64,000 bases of DNA from Aphrophora alni (lineage: Eukaryota > Arthropoda > Insecta > Hemiptera > Aphrophoridae), in the NCBI GenBank assembly GCA_963513935.1, contig OY740766.1:9765000-9828999 (forward strand). The letters run 5' to 3'. Below the pieces are notes generated by a model that saw nothing but the letters and a program-made list of their open reading frames with translations, was not told the origin of the DNA and did not search any database. The position numbers were made by a program, and so were the translations under genes. Below, in pieces: positions 12,750-25,849 of the stretch (position 1 is its first letter; each line of letters opens with the position of its first letter).

Positions 12750-15075
12750 GAATTTAAAACTATTTAAAGCCCAATAATAACAGCTGATTTTATTCATAAA
12801 TTTATTTGTCTATCAATTTAATTCTAAACGTTTATAGTCTACTTACACATCTCTGATTGATATGATACTGTGAAACTACCTGTTTCCATGAAAAGTTATT
12901 TAGCGAGAAACAGCCTTAGTTTTTTCTATGATACATTTCACGTCGCACCTTAATAATATGTTGTCGAAGTACTTAGACTTTTAAATTTCAGCTGTTTATA
13001 GTTAAAATGTTTTCTATATTTATCTGTTATCAGTATTTTTCATTTATATTCTATTATAAACGTGTTATCCGTTCTATACACGGATAATTGGAAATTCCCG
13101 ACACCTAATGTAACACAATGAACTTTAATACGAAAAAATAAATAAACTATTTGAAGGAAATAAGAAATAAACCGGAGTTAACAAATTATCTATCTAGTTA
13201 AGTTCAAATCTCGCAGTAAATCATTCACAATAGTATCTGATAACACTTTATATTTGATTTACTTCTAAAACAAAAACATATCTTGAAACCCATTTCCTTC
13301 GTTCTATAACAATTATATTTAAGATCGAAGTGAATTTATGGTTCTGTTCAACTCTAAATGTTCTATTGAACATCTATGTTTGTTTTATATTTATTTTAAG
13401 AAAACAAATAACCTAACGTTGACAAATTATTTAAACCTTTACCAGCCAAAGAGAGTAATTTCAGAAAGTCAATAAGGATAACGACAGAGTTATTTAGTGT
13501 TGTTTACACAGTGAACAAATTATGGAGTAAGTTTATGGTATTTACAAACAATATTGACCTGCTTGTACTGTCTGTCATTTACAAACAAAGTTATTTACGA
13601 CATGGCTTTGGTCTGTTTGTTTTCGTCGTTTGTTCAGAAACATCACAGTGCCCATATTAATTAACAAAGAAACTTAAAATTGAAGCAAGATAAATACTTC
13701 ATTGCAATTCTTCTATTTTATAATATATTAACACTACAGCGTATTTTTGCCGAACTATCGGGTTCTCCAGGTGTACCACTCGACAAATACAACACATAAC
13801 AACACTGAAAATATAATAAATACAATGTACATGCATTATTTATCCTTAAGACGGTTGGTACTTTGTAAAAATCCAAGTCAATGAATAAAAACATTTTATT
13901 AGGAACCATTTTTCATTTAAATTAGCTGACTATGTCTTTGTTAGTTACAGGATTGTCAATGGAGCTTAACAGACTCAAGAGATAGTAACATTTTAATTCA
14001 AAACAATAACTGGATATTACCCATTGTTAACCTAAGTATAGAATGGTAGACAGGAGAAGGGTGGGTTAGAAAACTATAATAACCTGGACAAGGGTTTTAA
14101 GGAGTAGGAAACTGTTTAAATCTAATTGCTCATTTAAAACCTTTTTTTTTATATATATTAACGACTTTACTCATTTCTAATTATTTATTTTTTATATTTA
14201 TTACATACGTGTCATAAAAAAGTCTTATCTCGGAGCAAAGCAGGACCAAAGTAAGTATTACCTATTTAACTATTCATTTAATTATTTTGTTATATTGTGT
14301 TTAGTTGGAAAAGCTAGTTTTTATTTAAATACGATTTTTATTGATTCAGGGGTAAATTTATTATTGGCACTTTTAACATCTTTTTAAATGGTTAGCTCAT
14401 TTGTTAATTAAATTTAAGAAAATAACTCCAGTGTTCTTTTCAAGTTGATAACATCAATACTTACAATAAAAATAACTAAAATTGCGATGGAGTCATTTTG
14501 ACCCCATGCGACTGTTCCTGTGACCTTGGATTGCGCAACGACTGCAGAGGTATAAAGTAAATTTTAGTTATTGTAAGGCGGGAATTTAATAACTGCTTCT
14601 TTTGAATTATAAACAAATATATCAGAAAAATATTACAAAAAATTAATAAGATTGGGTGCACATAAAAAGCTCTACATCAAAGACAAAACAAATCAAAATA
14701 ACACGTATCTGGTCCCACTTTTTCAAAAATTCCCAGCTGGTATTACGACACGTAAGATAATCAGAATTTTTTAAATGTTGGTACTGACTCAATCATTAGT
14801 GATATAATCAGCATGTTTTAAATGTTGGTGAGATCATTAGTGAGATATAAATATTACTATTATAAGTACTTTTATGTTTACATTTGTATAAACACTGAAA
14901 AATCTTTGTACTGTCACATCGAATTACACCGACTATATTGTAAATTAGAACTTATAGAATAATTTGTGATAGCAATATTTGTGGAACGCAAATAAACGCC
15001 ACTATAAAAAATTGATTAAAAAAGACCAAACTAAAAGTAAACGGACATTACTGCTGGCACGTTAAAAAAATTTAA
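12750..15075. other. AT-rich stretch, nothing recognised
   Basis: No gene supported. A segment of about 40 bp at 14222-14262 (TCTTATCTCGGAGCAAAGCA...) resembles 18840-18880, so a short dispersed repeat is present. Minus-strand frames at 13718-13909 and 14476-14661 show no domain. Confidence 0.55.
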
Positions 15076-15080
15076 CTTAT

Positions 15081-15164
15081 AAAACACAATTTTTCTTTTG
15101 TAAATTCTATAATTTATTTGGTCTAGCCGAATTTATAGAAGTTACAAAAGAAAAATTGTGTTTT
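15081..15164. repeat. Near-perfect 31-bp inverted repeat hairpin
   Basis: The left arm is 15081-15111 and the right arm 15134-15164. The arms are reverse complements with one mismatch, separated by 22 nt containing TTTGGTCTAGCC. The folded length of 84 nt is in the pre-miRNA range. The arms are AT-rich and begin and end with AAAACACAA/TTGTGTTTT. It could be a tiny foldback transposon, a hairpin RNA source, or a chance palindromic duplication. Nothing in the flanks decides between these. Confidence 0.85.
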
Positions 15165-15169
15165 CATTG

Positions 15170-16115
15170 TTAAAATGGAATTCTATCAAGTACCGTCGGT
15201 CATCAGGGTAAACAATATAAAATTTAACTTGGTGACAACTGCAATATCTTTGGTCATTCACATAGGAATTTGTTTTGTGAGGCGTTTTGTAATAATGGCT
15301 TAGAAAGTCTACTTTTATATTTTCTCCTTCCTTTCAGATGAAAATGTTCTCCACAAGTTAAGGCCATTCATCCAGTCACAATCAAGGATTTAGCCATTTG
15401 TCACTTGTGATACTATATACTACAGCATTACTCTATTACTTAATTCCATGTAACACTCACTGATCTATTCAGAACGATTCATCTCCATTGTGTCCTTAAA
15501 GTCTATACTGATTAATGTAGTAGCAATAGCAACAATAACCGGTTAAAAGTTTTTATGGGGAGTAAACTTATTTAGTACAGTTCAATTCAAATTTAAGTAA
15601 CATATAAAACAATTTATTATTTTCATGGTAATTGAAGAGAATTGTTTAAAAAAAAAATAAGCTAACACTCTACTTACTCGAACAAAGGGGGTCTGTTTCC
15701 AACTAGATTCCTGACACAAATTATATTCCAGTATCACCAGCTCTGTGACATGAACAAATACTACGATACCAAACATGTGGCTGCCTGTAAAACGAAAATC
15801 GATTGGGATTATTAGTAAATGATTGTAATGACAATTTACTAAGAGCAGGGGGGGGGGTTATAGAAATGTAAATGTAAATGAATCCCTTAAGAATGTTTAA
15901 AACGAACAATATATTTCATTTGTAATGTTTGATAGTAAATAAAGATAAAGTTAAATATGATTTATTTTTATATCATCTCATTTATAAATATTATGTAATT
16001 GTAGTCTGTTTTGACAAAATTATAAGTTTTGTATGTGATGTTATTATTTTTTTGTTTTGTTATATTGAAGTTTACGCCTAATTGAAATTAGTGAGGTAAA
16101 TCAAAAAGAGTTATA
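15170..16115. other. AT-rich stretch with a G10 tract
   Basis: No gene supported. A run of ten G lies at 15848-15857 in otherwise AT-rich DNA. Overlapping minus frames at 15582-15909 have no recognised motif. Confidence 0.6.
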
Positions 16116-16121
16116 TGTATG

Positions 16122-16122
<1 letters not shown>

Positions 16123-16173
<51 letters not shown>
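16123..16173. repeat. (AT)n microsatellite
   Basis: An uninterrupted AT/TA dinucleotide run of about 51 bases. Confidence 0.97.
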
Positions 16174-16175
<2 letters not shown>

Positions 16176-16179
16176 TAAT

Positions 16180-19100
16180 TCATTCAAAGAAAAACATGAT
16201 ATATTTTATTAATTTTGTTAACGTTGGTTGTATTAATGTTTTTAAAATTATAATTTAAAAATTGAATACGTATATAAACCCGAAGCGTCAAAAGATGATA
16301 AATTTACGATTTGTAATGTTATTGTTCGTTTGAAAACGGCATAACTTTGAACGCTTAAAATCAATTGGTGGTTGGTCAACACTTCAAAACCGATGCCCAG
16401 CCTGCTTCTAAATCATACATATCAGACTCCTTGATAAATAAAAAATGTAAAAAAAAGAAGAAATTTGTGTTCCCAAAATGAAGTCATCTTATGTGTTATT
16501 GAGTCATCTTTTCACAATTCCGAGGAAGAAATATGAAACTAGACACTAGAAATACGTCATCACAATTTCTGTCACAACCAATGGCATATAATGTAATTAC
16601 CATTCTATACAACGCATCAATGTATCGTTTGATATTTATAAGACTCTTATCAGAATCCTAATACATTGTATTTGAACGTTTTCCTTCTTTTATACGTTTT
16701 CCTTATTAAATCCACAGACATCCTTTTGATTTTTTTTATTATAGAACTATACAATACTTTCAGGACGTTTTCCCTCTCAATCAGTCTTACTGTGTGGCAT
16801 TAAATAGATTCATCGTTTAAGATATATCTCCTAATTTTTGTAGATATTATGACAAATTTATTATGGGAACAATTGAATTTCACTACTGCATGTACATATG
16901 GGCGATAATTTATTTTAAAATATTCTTACTGCCATAACCAAATTAAATAAAACCGGATGAATTTATTTTATTTTAGATGGCGTTACAATGTTATTACGTC
17001 ATCATCAGTTGTCAAATGTACAACAACCTTTATGACAACCGAACCAAAAGTGTCGAAGATAATATTTCTGAAAATGGTTGGATGAAGCGTTAGCCACAAC
17101 TCTTGTGTATTGCACAACTGAATATTATAATTTAGTATATACAAAGTAGTATATTTAGTCTTGTTTCAAACAAAGTCTAATTGAGATTTTCTTTTATTTG
17201 GTGATAAATTATTCAGCAAGAGTTGCTCATTTCATACGAATATTTGCATTACTTTACCTGCAATTGACACATAATTCATGGGGAAATTAACCTAAAATTG
17301 AAATCATTATGTAATTTAAAGAATAAAAATTAATGGGTAAAGAACATAATTTATTAAACTCAGGTGTTTAAAAAAATTAGAAACATTTTTGTTTTATCCT
17401 CAATCGTAACAATCTGTTAAAATGATTTTGTCTTCTTCTTTAAGGAAAGAACAGCACTATTCATTCCAGAAGGTAACGTAAAAATAGGTTGTTATTCAAG
17501 TTAAAGAGTAGTTTTGAATTGTTTTTATCTTTCGTTTTACATTTCATCCTATAAATGAATGCCGGAGAGTCCAGTTGTCGGTACATCTCATTAAATACTT
17601 TGTTTGCATTTCATACAACTTCATAAACCTTCATTGTGACTATTATTCTATCTCTTAAATTTTTAAAGGTTAACATATTAAGATAGATCTCTGCTCGATT
17701 CCTTTATATAAAAATTCATTTTCTGCTTCTAAAACGGTTGACACACTCTCGTTTTTAATACTAACCATAAAAGTTCAAATTTAATTAATGAAGGAAACAT
17801 TTTAAATGCTATGAAGTTGTTTGAAAACTTCTAAGATTCATTTATATTATTTAAATACTAAGTTCATTGATAGATAAAATCATAAACCTGTTGTGGGTTC
17901 AGGCCTGCTTCAAGCTTTTTTTTTATGGTGAGGTGTAGTCAGCACATAGAGTTCCCTTCGCCTTAATTATAGCTAGCATTACCACATGACGTGTACAATC
18001 ATAAATTCAATGGTTACAATCACAAAGTTTAATATTATTACAAATATGCCTAGGCGATGTTATACAGATCACAAGACGTATTCTTCACCTCATGACCGAC
18101 TTAAAATTTTACATATTAAATACATTGATGACGACGACATCTAAATCTGTCGAACAGATTACAATTTTAAAATTTAAAATATTAAAAAAAACTCTTCATA
18201 ATCCATAAATTTAAACTAATTCTAACATGTTTTACTGTCATTTACATTCCTCAGAGAATCCTACTTCCTTGTCACTTGTGTTGACATTGATTAAGTAAAG
18301 TTACATCCTTGGCGGTTATTTACCTACTGTCAGCGCAGTAAACATGGATTGTCGATATGTTTATTGAATACCATGTTATATTATCAAGAGTTTATGTAAT
18401 ATTACAATCTACAGAAAGTGCATGGTTTTTAAACAACTTAAATAACTCAACTTGTCTCACGACGTATTTCGTGAAATTAAAATTAAATTTCCTATTCTTG
18501 TAATCCCAATCTACTGACCATTTAAAATTATCATTCAAAATAAATTTTCTAATATATGTTAAAAGTGAAGGGATCAGATTGACTGAGTTTACAAAAATAA
18601 CAATGCGGAGTTTGTGTCTGAAGCAACGCTTAGACTTTGGACAAATTTGCAAAGGGTTTGGGGTGAAAATGAAAGCAAAGGAAACATATACTTCTTATTT
18701 CCCAGCTTCAGTATCCCAGATAAACTCTCAATACCCCCCTTTTACTCGTAAAATTGTAGTTCTTGAGCAACTATTCAATCTTTTTTAAATATCCCTTCTT
18801 ATTATTTCCATTTTATCCTTGTAAGGTAAGGAAATGTAGTTTTATCTTAGAGCAAAGCAGAACCAAAGTTGAAACATATTTCTAATGTTCGATTTAATTG
18901 ATGTATCAGGATTCCGGAGCTATAGATGCAGCTTACGACCTATTAACGTATCTCTCATGGAAGCCCTAAAACCTACCGGGACTCTAGGAACCTATGTGGT
19001 GATACTCTTTGAAGTCTAAATAACTCGTAACGTCGAGCCTGCACACAACGCCCAGTCTAGTACATACATAGTGTGAGAACTGTTTACGTCATTAAAAGTT

Positions 19101-21360
19101 TTGATAATCGTTACTTTACGTTAAATCATTATGATATTCGTACTGGGAGGTTTGTTGGGCTTCAAAATTATTTAAAATTAAAATATATATTTCCTAAACA
19201 ATGTTATCTCGAACCAATTGTAATAATAATTAATATATCTTAAAAATAAAAGTTTAGGATAAGTTATTCTATTTTAACCTTCAAATTGAACAAAAACCTA
19301 TCCTATATTATACAGATAGGCACCTCAAATAACTCTCCATATTTTTTGAAGAAGTGTTGTTATTTTAAATTTAAGTAATAAAATACTTTCTTTAAAATTT
19401 ACGATTTGTTATCAAAACATGTCTTGTTAAGTAGGTCACAAGAACTGACACTGATCTGTGTCTGAAGACGCCCATTTTGTGTCATAAATTACAAAGAATT
19501 CTTCCCGTATCATCAGAAGTTTGGCATGATTCCAAAACGTCCTGAATGTGCATTGAAGGAAGTTGTCATCCTGGGACTATAATTTAATAATTTTCCATTA
19601 CAAAAAAAGCGTTAATAAAAGTTCAAGTGTTCCATTATGATATAGTTTGCCTATTTATTTAATTGCAAACACTGTTTAAAAAAAGCAGATCACAAATATA
19701 TCTAGTATAATATAAAGAAAGTGGTTATAAAGTTTAATAATTGTTCAGTTGCATACAATGAATTTACGTTTGTCCTAGTTGTGTGAAATAACTATATTGA
19801 CTAAACAAAACAAAATAAACTGTACAAAAACATTCGCGCACGGCTTTACAGAATCAAAATTATAAGGTATTTTATTTATAAAAATCCTTCCTAAGTGGAA
19901 AATGGTAGTAAAATGAACATAGAAATCTCAATCAGCTGTAATGAGCTACACTTGTCGAAACTTCAATAACCAAATGAATGAAAACACAATTTACTCTCCA
20001 TTGTCAGTAGGATTTGTAAGCATGTAACGACGGAATAATATCATCACATAGTCATTGAAAAGTCGTCTAGTATTTCTATTCTACAAATAAAGTTTTTTTT
20101 TTTGAAAATGTGTTTTCATTTATTTGGTTATAGAAGTTTAATACAGAATATTAAATATTTTAAAGTTACCCTAAATAATTTAGACAATATTATGTTGTAA
20201 ATGTAAATGTTTGCTAAATACCAACGTAATTGAAAATGTTTGATAAAAAACTATTTCACATCGAAACCTTTTGTTTAACAATTAGGGCAATATAATAAAC
20301 GTAATGAAAACCTGAAATCAAAATTGAACTCGAGTTCAAAGGCCGTTCGTTAAACAATGTGTTATAAAGGGTAAACACTAGGAATACGCCAAACAGCGTA
20401 TCTAAACATACGTTTTTTGAAAATGAAGATGGAAACAAAATTCAACAGAAACAGGGTTATATTCTTAAATTTTTATTTGCAGATTATGTAATGTTACATT
20501 TTTCACTTTTGTAAGTCAAGTGTTAGATATTTCTCAGAAATTAAATTTACACAAGTTAATACAAAATCATGTTATATTGTTAATATGTTTTGTTGACATT
20601 TATCGTATAATTTATCTTATTTTTTTATGTCATTTTATCTTATATTTTTTAAAGGTACAAATCTTTGGGTCATATTCGCCTCATGTAAAAAGGGAAAAAA
20701 TAAAACAAAATAGAGACAGCGAGCTATTGAATACTCTAATAGGGTCGACAATTGAAAAGAGAGGAAAGATAAAATTGACCTAACTCAAGATTAATGAAAA
20801 AAGTTGTTGATGCTGTCTTTCGGGATTCCCAATCCCGTTCTCACAGTAACTATAGCCCATTCACCAAATTTAGCTTCTGAAGGAATCTTTTTGTTCTTAT
20901 ACAACATATTTATCATTGTTACTAATCATTGTTGCTTAATATTAGTGTTATTTTACATAATGTGTTATTTTACCTCGTCATAGATATTTATTTTCATTGC
21001 ATTACCCAGCCCGTTAAATTTTTAATTAAACAAAGTTATTTATATTTAGTTACTTATAATGAATTCTTTCTCTTTTTTGTTTGTGATTTTTCAGGGTACT
21101 GGAATACAATATTTACTTTACATACTCATCACACGAAACAGAATAATAAGACTATATTTTGTTATTGTTTTTTCTTCATAAACCATTTTCTGCAAATAAA
21201 TAAGAACCATTCACTTTTCTTGTAATTTCTGAAAGAATTTTCTCATGTTCCGAGAGTTATTGACTGGCTTGTCAAGATGCCAAAATATAATTAACTCCCA
21301 TTTCTCTGTACGTCATTCCGTCTCAAGCATAAGAAGAATTCTTTACAAACCGCTATCACT
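16180..21360. other. AT-rich stretch, one possible retroelement end
   Basis: No coding gene supported. The minus strand at about 16960-17030 reads ACAACTGATGATGACG...AACGCCATC, resembling Penelope-type 3' ends, but no coding part adjoins it. Positions 18840-18880 share a short block with 14222-14262. The modestly GC-richer block at 18900-19060 has no protein motif. Frames at 18392-18788, 20256-20438, 20520-20783 and 20929-21225 are low-complexity. Confidence 0.5.
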
Positions 21361-21371
21361 CAATTCTTAAC

Positions 21372-21400
<29 letters not shown>
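21372..21400. repeat. Poly-A tract (A29)
   Basis: A run of 29 A residues. It could be a retroposon tail, but no retroposon body or target-site duplication was recognised around it. Confidence 0.95.
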
Positions 21401-21402
<2 letters not shown>

Positions 21403-21409
21403 ACCCATT

Positions 21410-22030
21410 AGTTGTATACTTAATTCACATTCTGTGTTATGTTATACTCTACTCTTTTTAACATTTGATAAAACTAAGAATACTCATTTATTGTAATTCT
21501 TAGAACAAATTAATGCACACCAATTTGCAATAATAACTTTTATTTTATTACCTTAAATACTTCTTTGTTGTCCATGGATGTTTATAGCGTGGATAACATA
21601 TCACCAACTAAATGTTTTATCGCTACAATAGACCTACCACATAAAATGAATCTATATTTATGTTTAATTCCCTTACCTCCAATCCAATTCCACAAATGAA
21701 CCCGTCCATCTGTTTAATGCCACTTTAGGTCACTGTCACTGATTTGGGTAAAAATCTTACAAGTAGCCTCAAGCACACTGGTTGATACATTTGTAGTGTA
21801 GGAGGGTAGTAGGCCAACATTAATGTTAACTCATATTTAAATGTTAGTTATAGTTTAACAATAAACACCTATGGTGATTGTAACTATGATATCGAAATGT
21901 ACATCAGGGTATTTAAGATAATAAATTATAATAATAATTATATGAATTAGTGTGTTTTTGTTCTGCTCATATGGTTAGGAGAATTAATTTTTTTTATTTT
22001 TTTTATTTTCACCACATTGCTCATGTACTT
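21410..22030. other. AT-rich stretch, nothing recognised
   Basis: No open frame with a recognisable motif and no repeat structure were evident. Confidence 0.55.
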
Positions 22031-22034
22031 AGTT

Positions 22035-22480
22035 AAATAACTGTGTTTACAAAATAATTTTCTTATAATATCGATATACCGATACAGACCAATAAAAGAA
22101 CTGTGTTAAGATGTCGATTTAATAAAACCTCATTTTTTCTATACATAACTGTTAAAGAAATTAGTGTATGATGTAGTTTTCCTAAATTCTCGATATGCCA
22201 ATATACGATAGTTCAAAAACTCTGTTAATAATTTTTATTTACAATCTCGAAATACTGATATCGATATACTGATTAGACGAAATCGTTTTATTAAAATATA
22301 TAGCGATCATCATCACTTAAATATCTGTGGATATGAATAAAGGTTAATTGCAGTTAAATAACTATGCATAAGAAATAGTTTTCTTAAAATATCATATTCT
22401 GATAAACAGCAATAAAAGAACTGTATGTGCGATATAGTTTTTTTTTAAAAGTTTGATAATTCTATATATAGCAGTAAAAG
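22035..22480. repeat. Degenerate tandem repeat upstream of the TC tract
   Basis: A loosely periodic block repeats the theme TAACTGTGTT - TAGTTTTCTTAAAATATCGATATACCGATA - CAATAAAAGAACTGT. Copies begin near 22038, 22145, 22205 and 22355 in diverged form. TATCGATATAC-like palindromes recur near 22067, 22190 and 22258. It ends directly at the TC microsatellite. Unit boundaries are blurred by indels. Confidence 0.55.
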
Positions 22481-22482
22481 AT

Positions 22483-22674
<192 letters not shown>

Positions 22675-22679
22675 CATTG

Positions 22680-24870
22680 AAAAAATACCAGCCATCGGAA
22701 TATATTGTGTAATTAATGTAAAAATGTAAATTAAAAACAAAATTGAAGTAAACGCTATTTCAAAACTGTTTTTATTGTTCAAATCCCTAATGAGATTTCA
22801 AAATTTTAATCTTTTAAAACAAGGCAAAGGAGGTGATTAAATGTAACCTTCATATGAGAGAACATAACGCAGGGAGGATGATAATACAAGTCTATAAATA
22901 TATGAGGTATGAGGACATAAGCCGCACGTTGGTAACGACTGCCTTACCACAATCCCTTTACTTCGATTTTAATCTTAATATTTAAATTGTAATTGTCCCC
23001 ACAGGACTTAATACCTAAACATCTAATGCAATAAAGCATTTATTTTATTTTTGTATATTTGCAAATTCTAATTCAAGCTGGTTTAAGTGTGTTAAAAAGG
23101 GTTTAAACATGATATTTAAACAGAAAAGAAATATAATTCCACTCTGTTATTAGATTACACTACAAGTTCATAAAGATACAAGTATTGACCTTAACTCTAT
23201 TTCGTTGACCTTAACAAGTTAGTAAAATCGTTGTATAATTAGTACAAGAATTACAAGACATCGACTAAAATTTTGAAGCGAAATTGAGCTTAATGTTTCA
23301 TTATGGTCCTTTCTTCACCTAGACTAGTTAAAATCCGTTATTTCTTTTTTACTACAAAGTCCTCTGGTTCTTTTCTGATTATGATGCCATTGGAATTTTC
23401 GAAAATGATCTTTTTATGACGATGATGACGATTTTTCGCTTTTAACTACATTTTTTACGTATTCCAATTGACAGGAGAGAGTTTTTTTCTTCAAAGTTTA
23501 TACCATAAAATTATTGAGTACTTCATATATTGTATTATTAACTTAGCGACTTCAATAAGAAATTGAATTCTATAGAAAAGGAAAAGAATATATTTAAAAG
23601 GATTCTAAATAACTTTAAAACTATTGGGAAATACAGAGAAATATTTTATTCTAATTAATTTTAAAATAGTTAAATCTTTTTTTATTCTTTTATAATCTTT
23701 TAGTAAATTTTCTCCCTACTCATCCCTTAACTTTACAAATTAATTTTTCTCCCCAAAACGTCAACAAAGTAAAGGAACTCATCTATTACAACATGCTGAG
23801 TCATACAATGATGCATGTGTGAAGACTAAAGGAAAATAATAAATGTTTTCAAAATTAATTGCTGTTTACGTGCCAATTATATATTTACCTAAGATAATTT
23901 TTTTTAAAAATTAACAAAAAAATACAGGAAAATGTTTTCTTATAAAAAAATATTAGGGTGTTATTAGTACAAGAAATCGTACTTTGATGGGAAAGAATTA
24001 ACGTTATCACGTGACATATATTTCTATTATAATTCCGATAGGAAAGCAATTGTCAAAATTGTTTTTCTATTGGATGTTACGATGTATAATAGTAGTAGGT
24101 CATAGTTGTTCTTAAACTTTAGTTTAGTGTTCAATTTTGATTAAAGAATCCGTTTTTATACTTTTAATTCTGATCGTCCAAAATACGCTGATGACTTTTA
24201 AATTTTCTTTATCGTACAAAATAACTATAGTAAATCAAACAATTACTCCCAAGTGTTCTTTTGACACGGTAAGACCAGATTTATATCTCATACATTCAAG
24301 GTTATACCACACTCATGTCTTAGTTTATGTAGTAATTATTGTTTTGTTTGTAGCTAATTAGATATTTTTTACACTGAATATTTTATTTGTGCCTGCACTA
24401 TATAGTAGCCAAGTGTGCCACACAGGTTTTAACTCCAGTACTTTAGAAATTGAATGGCCAATAGGAAAGAGGGCCATACATCAACAGTAAACGCGTAGTG
24501 TTTATGTTTTACAGCACAAGTCTATGTAGGAATGGCCAAAATCCTTAAGCTGCCCTCTACCTCCAACGATTGTGCGTATGGTAGTATTTAATCAGTTAAA
24601 TACTAGATTCCCTAGACAAAACTAAAACAGATATTGTCCTAATGGATCTGATATGATCGAAATGAAAAAAATGTGTGAGGGCGGAAGAGTAGAATCTTTT
24701 GTAAGGTAGCTTTGTACCTAATGTTTGACAGAGAATTAAAAAACAGGACTAGTTAGATTAAATGTTGTACCTCTTCAAAAGAAGGAGTAAGATATAGAAT
24801 AATTCGTGTACCTAGAGTCGTACTTATGACCTGCAGGGACAGAAAATATAGGTTTTATACTATATACTAT
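22680..24870. other. AT-rich stretch, nothing recognised
   Basis: No gene supported. The plus frame at 24137-24361 is hydrophobic and low-complexity. The segment 24400-24800 is slightly GC-richer but gives no recognised protein motif on either strand. Confidence 0.55.
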
Positions 24871-24874
24871 AATG

Positions 24875-25315
24875 GAAGCAATGAGACGATTATTTAATTC
24901 CACAAAACAGCTTTAATTGCGACATATGTTTCGCCGTTAGGCATTTACAAGCAACTAAATTGAAAACAAAACAAGTCTAAACTAAAAATGTGAGACAAAA
25001 GGAAAGGTTAGAGTAAAGGGGTTGAGAAATGACAAAAGAAAGGTCAATGATCTTACCTGTGGGATGGGAGTGGGGGTGTTTTAGAAAACAAAGGTTACAC
25101 AATAATAGGTCTCAATAGTGGTGATGAGTTAAGATGTATTTGTTCATTTAAGTTGGAAGTATGGTTTTTTAAAATTGATCTATTGATTTCTTAACATTCC
25201 AGGTTATTGAGTTTCCTAATTTTTTGTTAAGGAAACTCAATGTCAAACTCAAAAAATGTCGCAATTATAGCTGTTATGTGGAATTAAATAATCGTCTCAT
25301 TATTTCCACTATCAT
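24875..25315. mobile_element. Penelope-type terminal-repeat fragment with inverted ends
   Basis: The ends form an inverted repeat of about 50 bp: left about 24877-24926, right about 25255-25308. The shared core is ATGAGACGATTATTTAATTC. Read on the minus strand, the left part gives AAATGCCTAACGGCGAAACATATGTCG, in effect a short hairpin followed by GAAAC, as at the ends of other Penelope-like elements here. The interior is non-coding with a purine-rich centre. No reverse transcriptase or GIY-YIG sequence was found, so this is a terminal-repeat-only remnant. Confidence 0.55.
25203..25241. repeat. Hairpin inside the terminal-repeat fragment
   Basis: The arms ATTGAGTTTCC and GGAAACTCAAT are perfect complements around an AT-rich loop of about 15 nt. 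It could act as an RNA stem in the element transcript. Confidence 0.75.
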
Positions 25316-25629
25316 GGATTTCCATCATGTACCGACTGTTGTAACATTAAACTATACACTATATATTTAGATATTTTAAAATATCTGAAATCGGCGGGAA
25401 AATGCGTCTTTTTTCAATGAAATCCATGAGAAGCAATTTAAATCACTCACGTATTCACATAATTTATTTTTATGACTTATTTTAAATTCAAACTTATATA
25501 TTATTTTTATTACTTTGACTTATAACATGAATTCTCAAGCTTAACAGTAAAACAAGAAGTTATATTTTTCCAATTGTGTTTGAGATACCTTGATAAAGGT
25601 AATATAACTCCAGGAAAACACACGATGAA

Positions 25630-25845
25630 AGAAAGAGAGATAGATAAGCAGAAATAACGATCAGGTAAATTTATTTAACGAACTAGACAAAAGTAATTAA
25701 TTAGTTTAATGCTTCGCTACCGCTGAGTTGCTGAGCGCAGCAAAAACATAAGCTTTGAACTAGAAGTATGGAGCGTTTTGTTAATTAATAAGTCTTTTGT
25801 ATCTTGAGTTTCAGACAAGAATAAACCTAATAATAGCCTACACAA
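25630..25845. repeat. Dispersed repeat B, copy 2
   Basis: Partner of 5375-5590. CGCTGAGTTGCTGAGCGCAGC lies at about 25721-25741 and TTTTGTATCTTGAGTTTCAG at about 25795-25814, in the same order and spacing. It is diverged and non-coding. Confidence 0.65.
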
Positions 25846-25849
25846 TTTA

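Noticed and set aside
13200..13225. tRNA-like B box (GTTCAAATCTC) and a similar ATTCGAATCTC near 2941 and GTTCGATTTC near 10472
   Set aside because: No A box at proper spacing and no cloverleaf could be drawn, so neither a tRNA nor a tRNA-derived SINE is supported.
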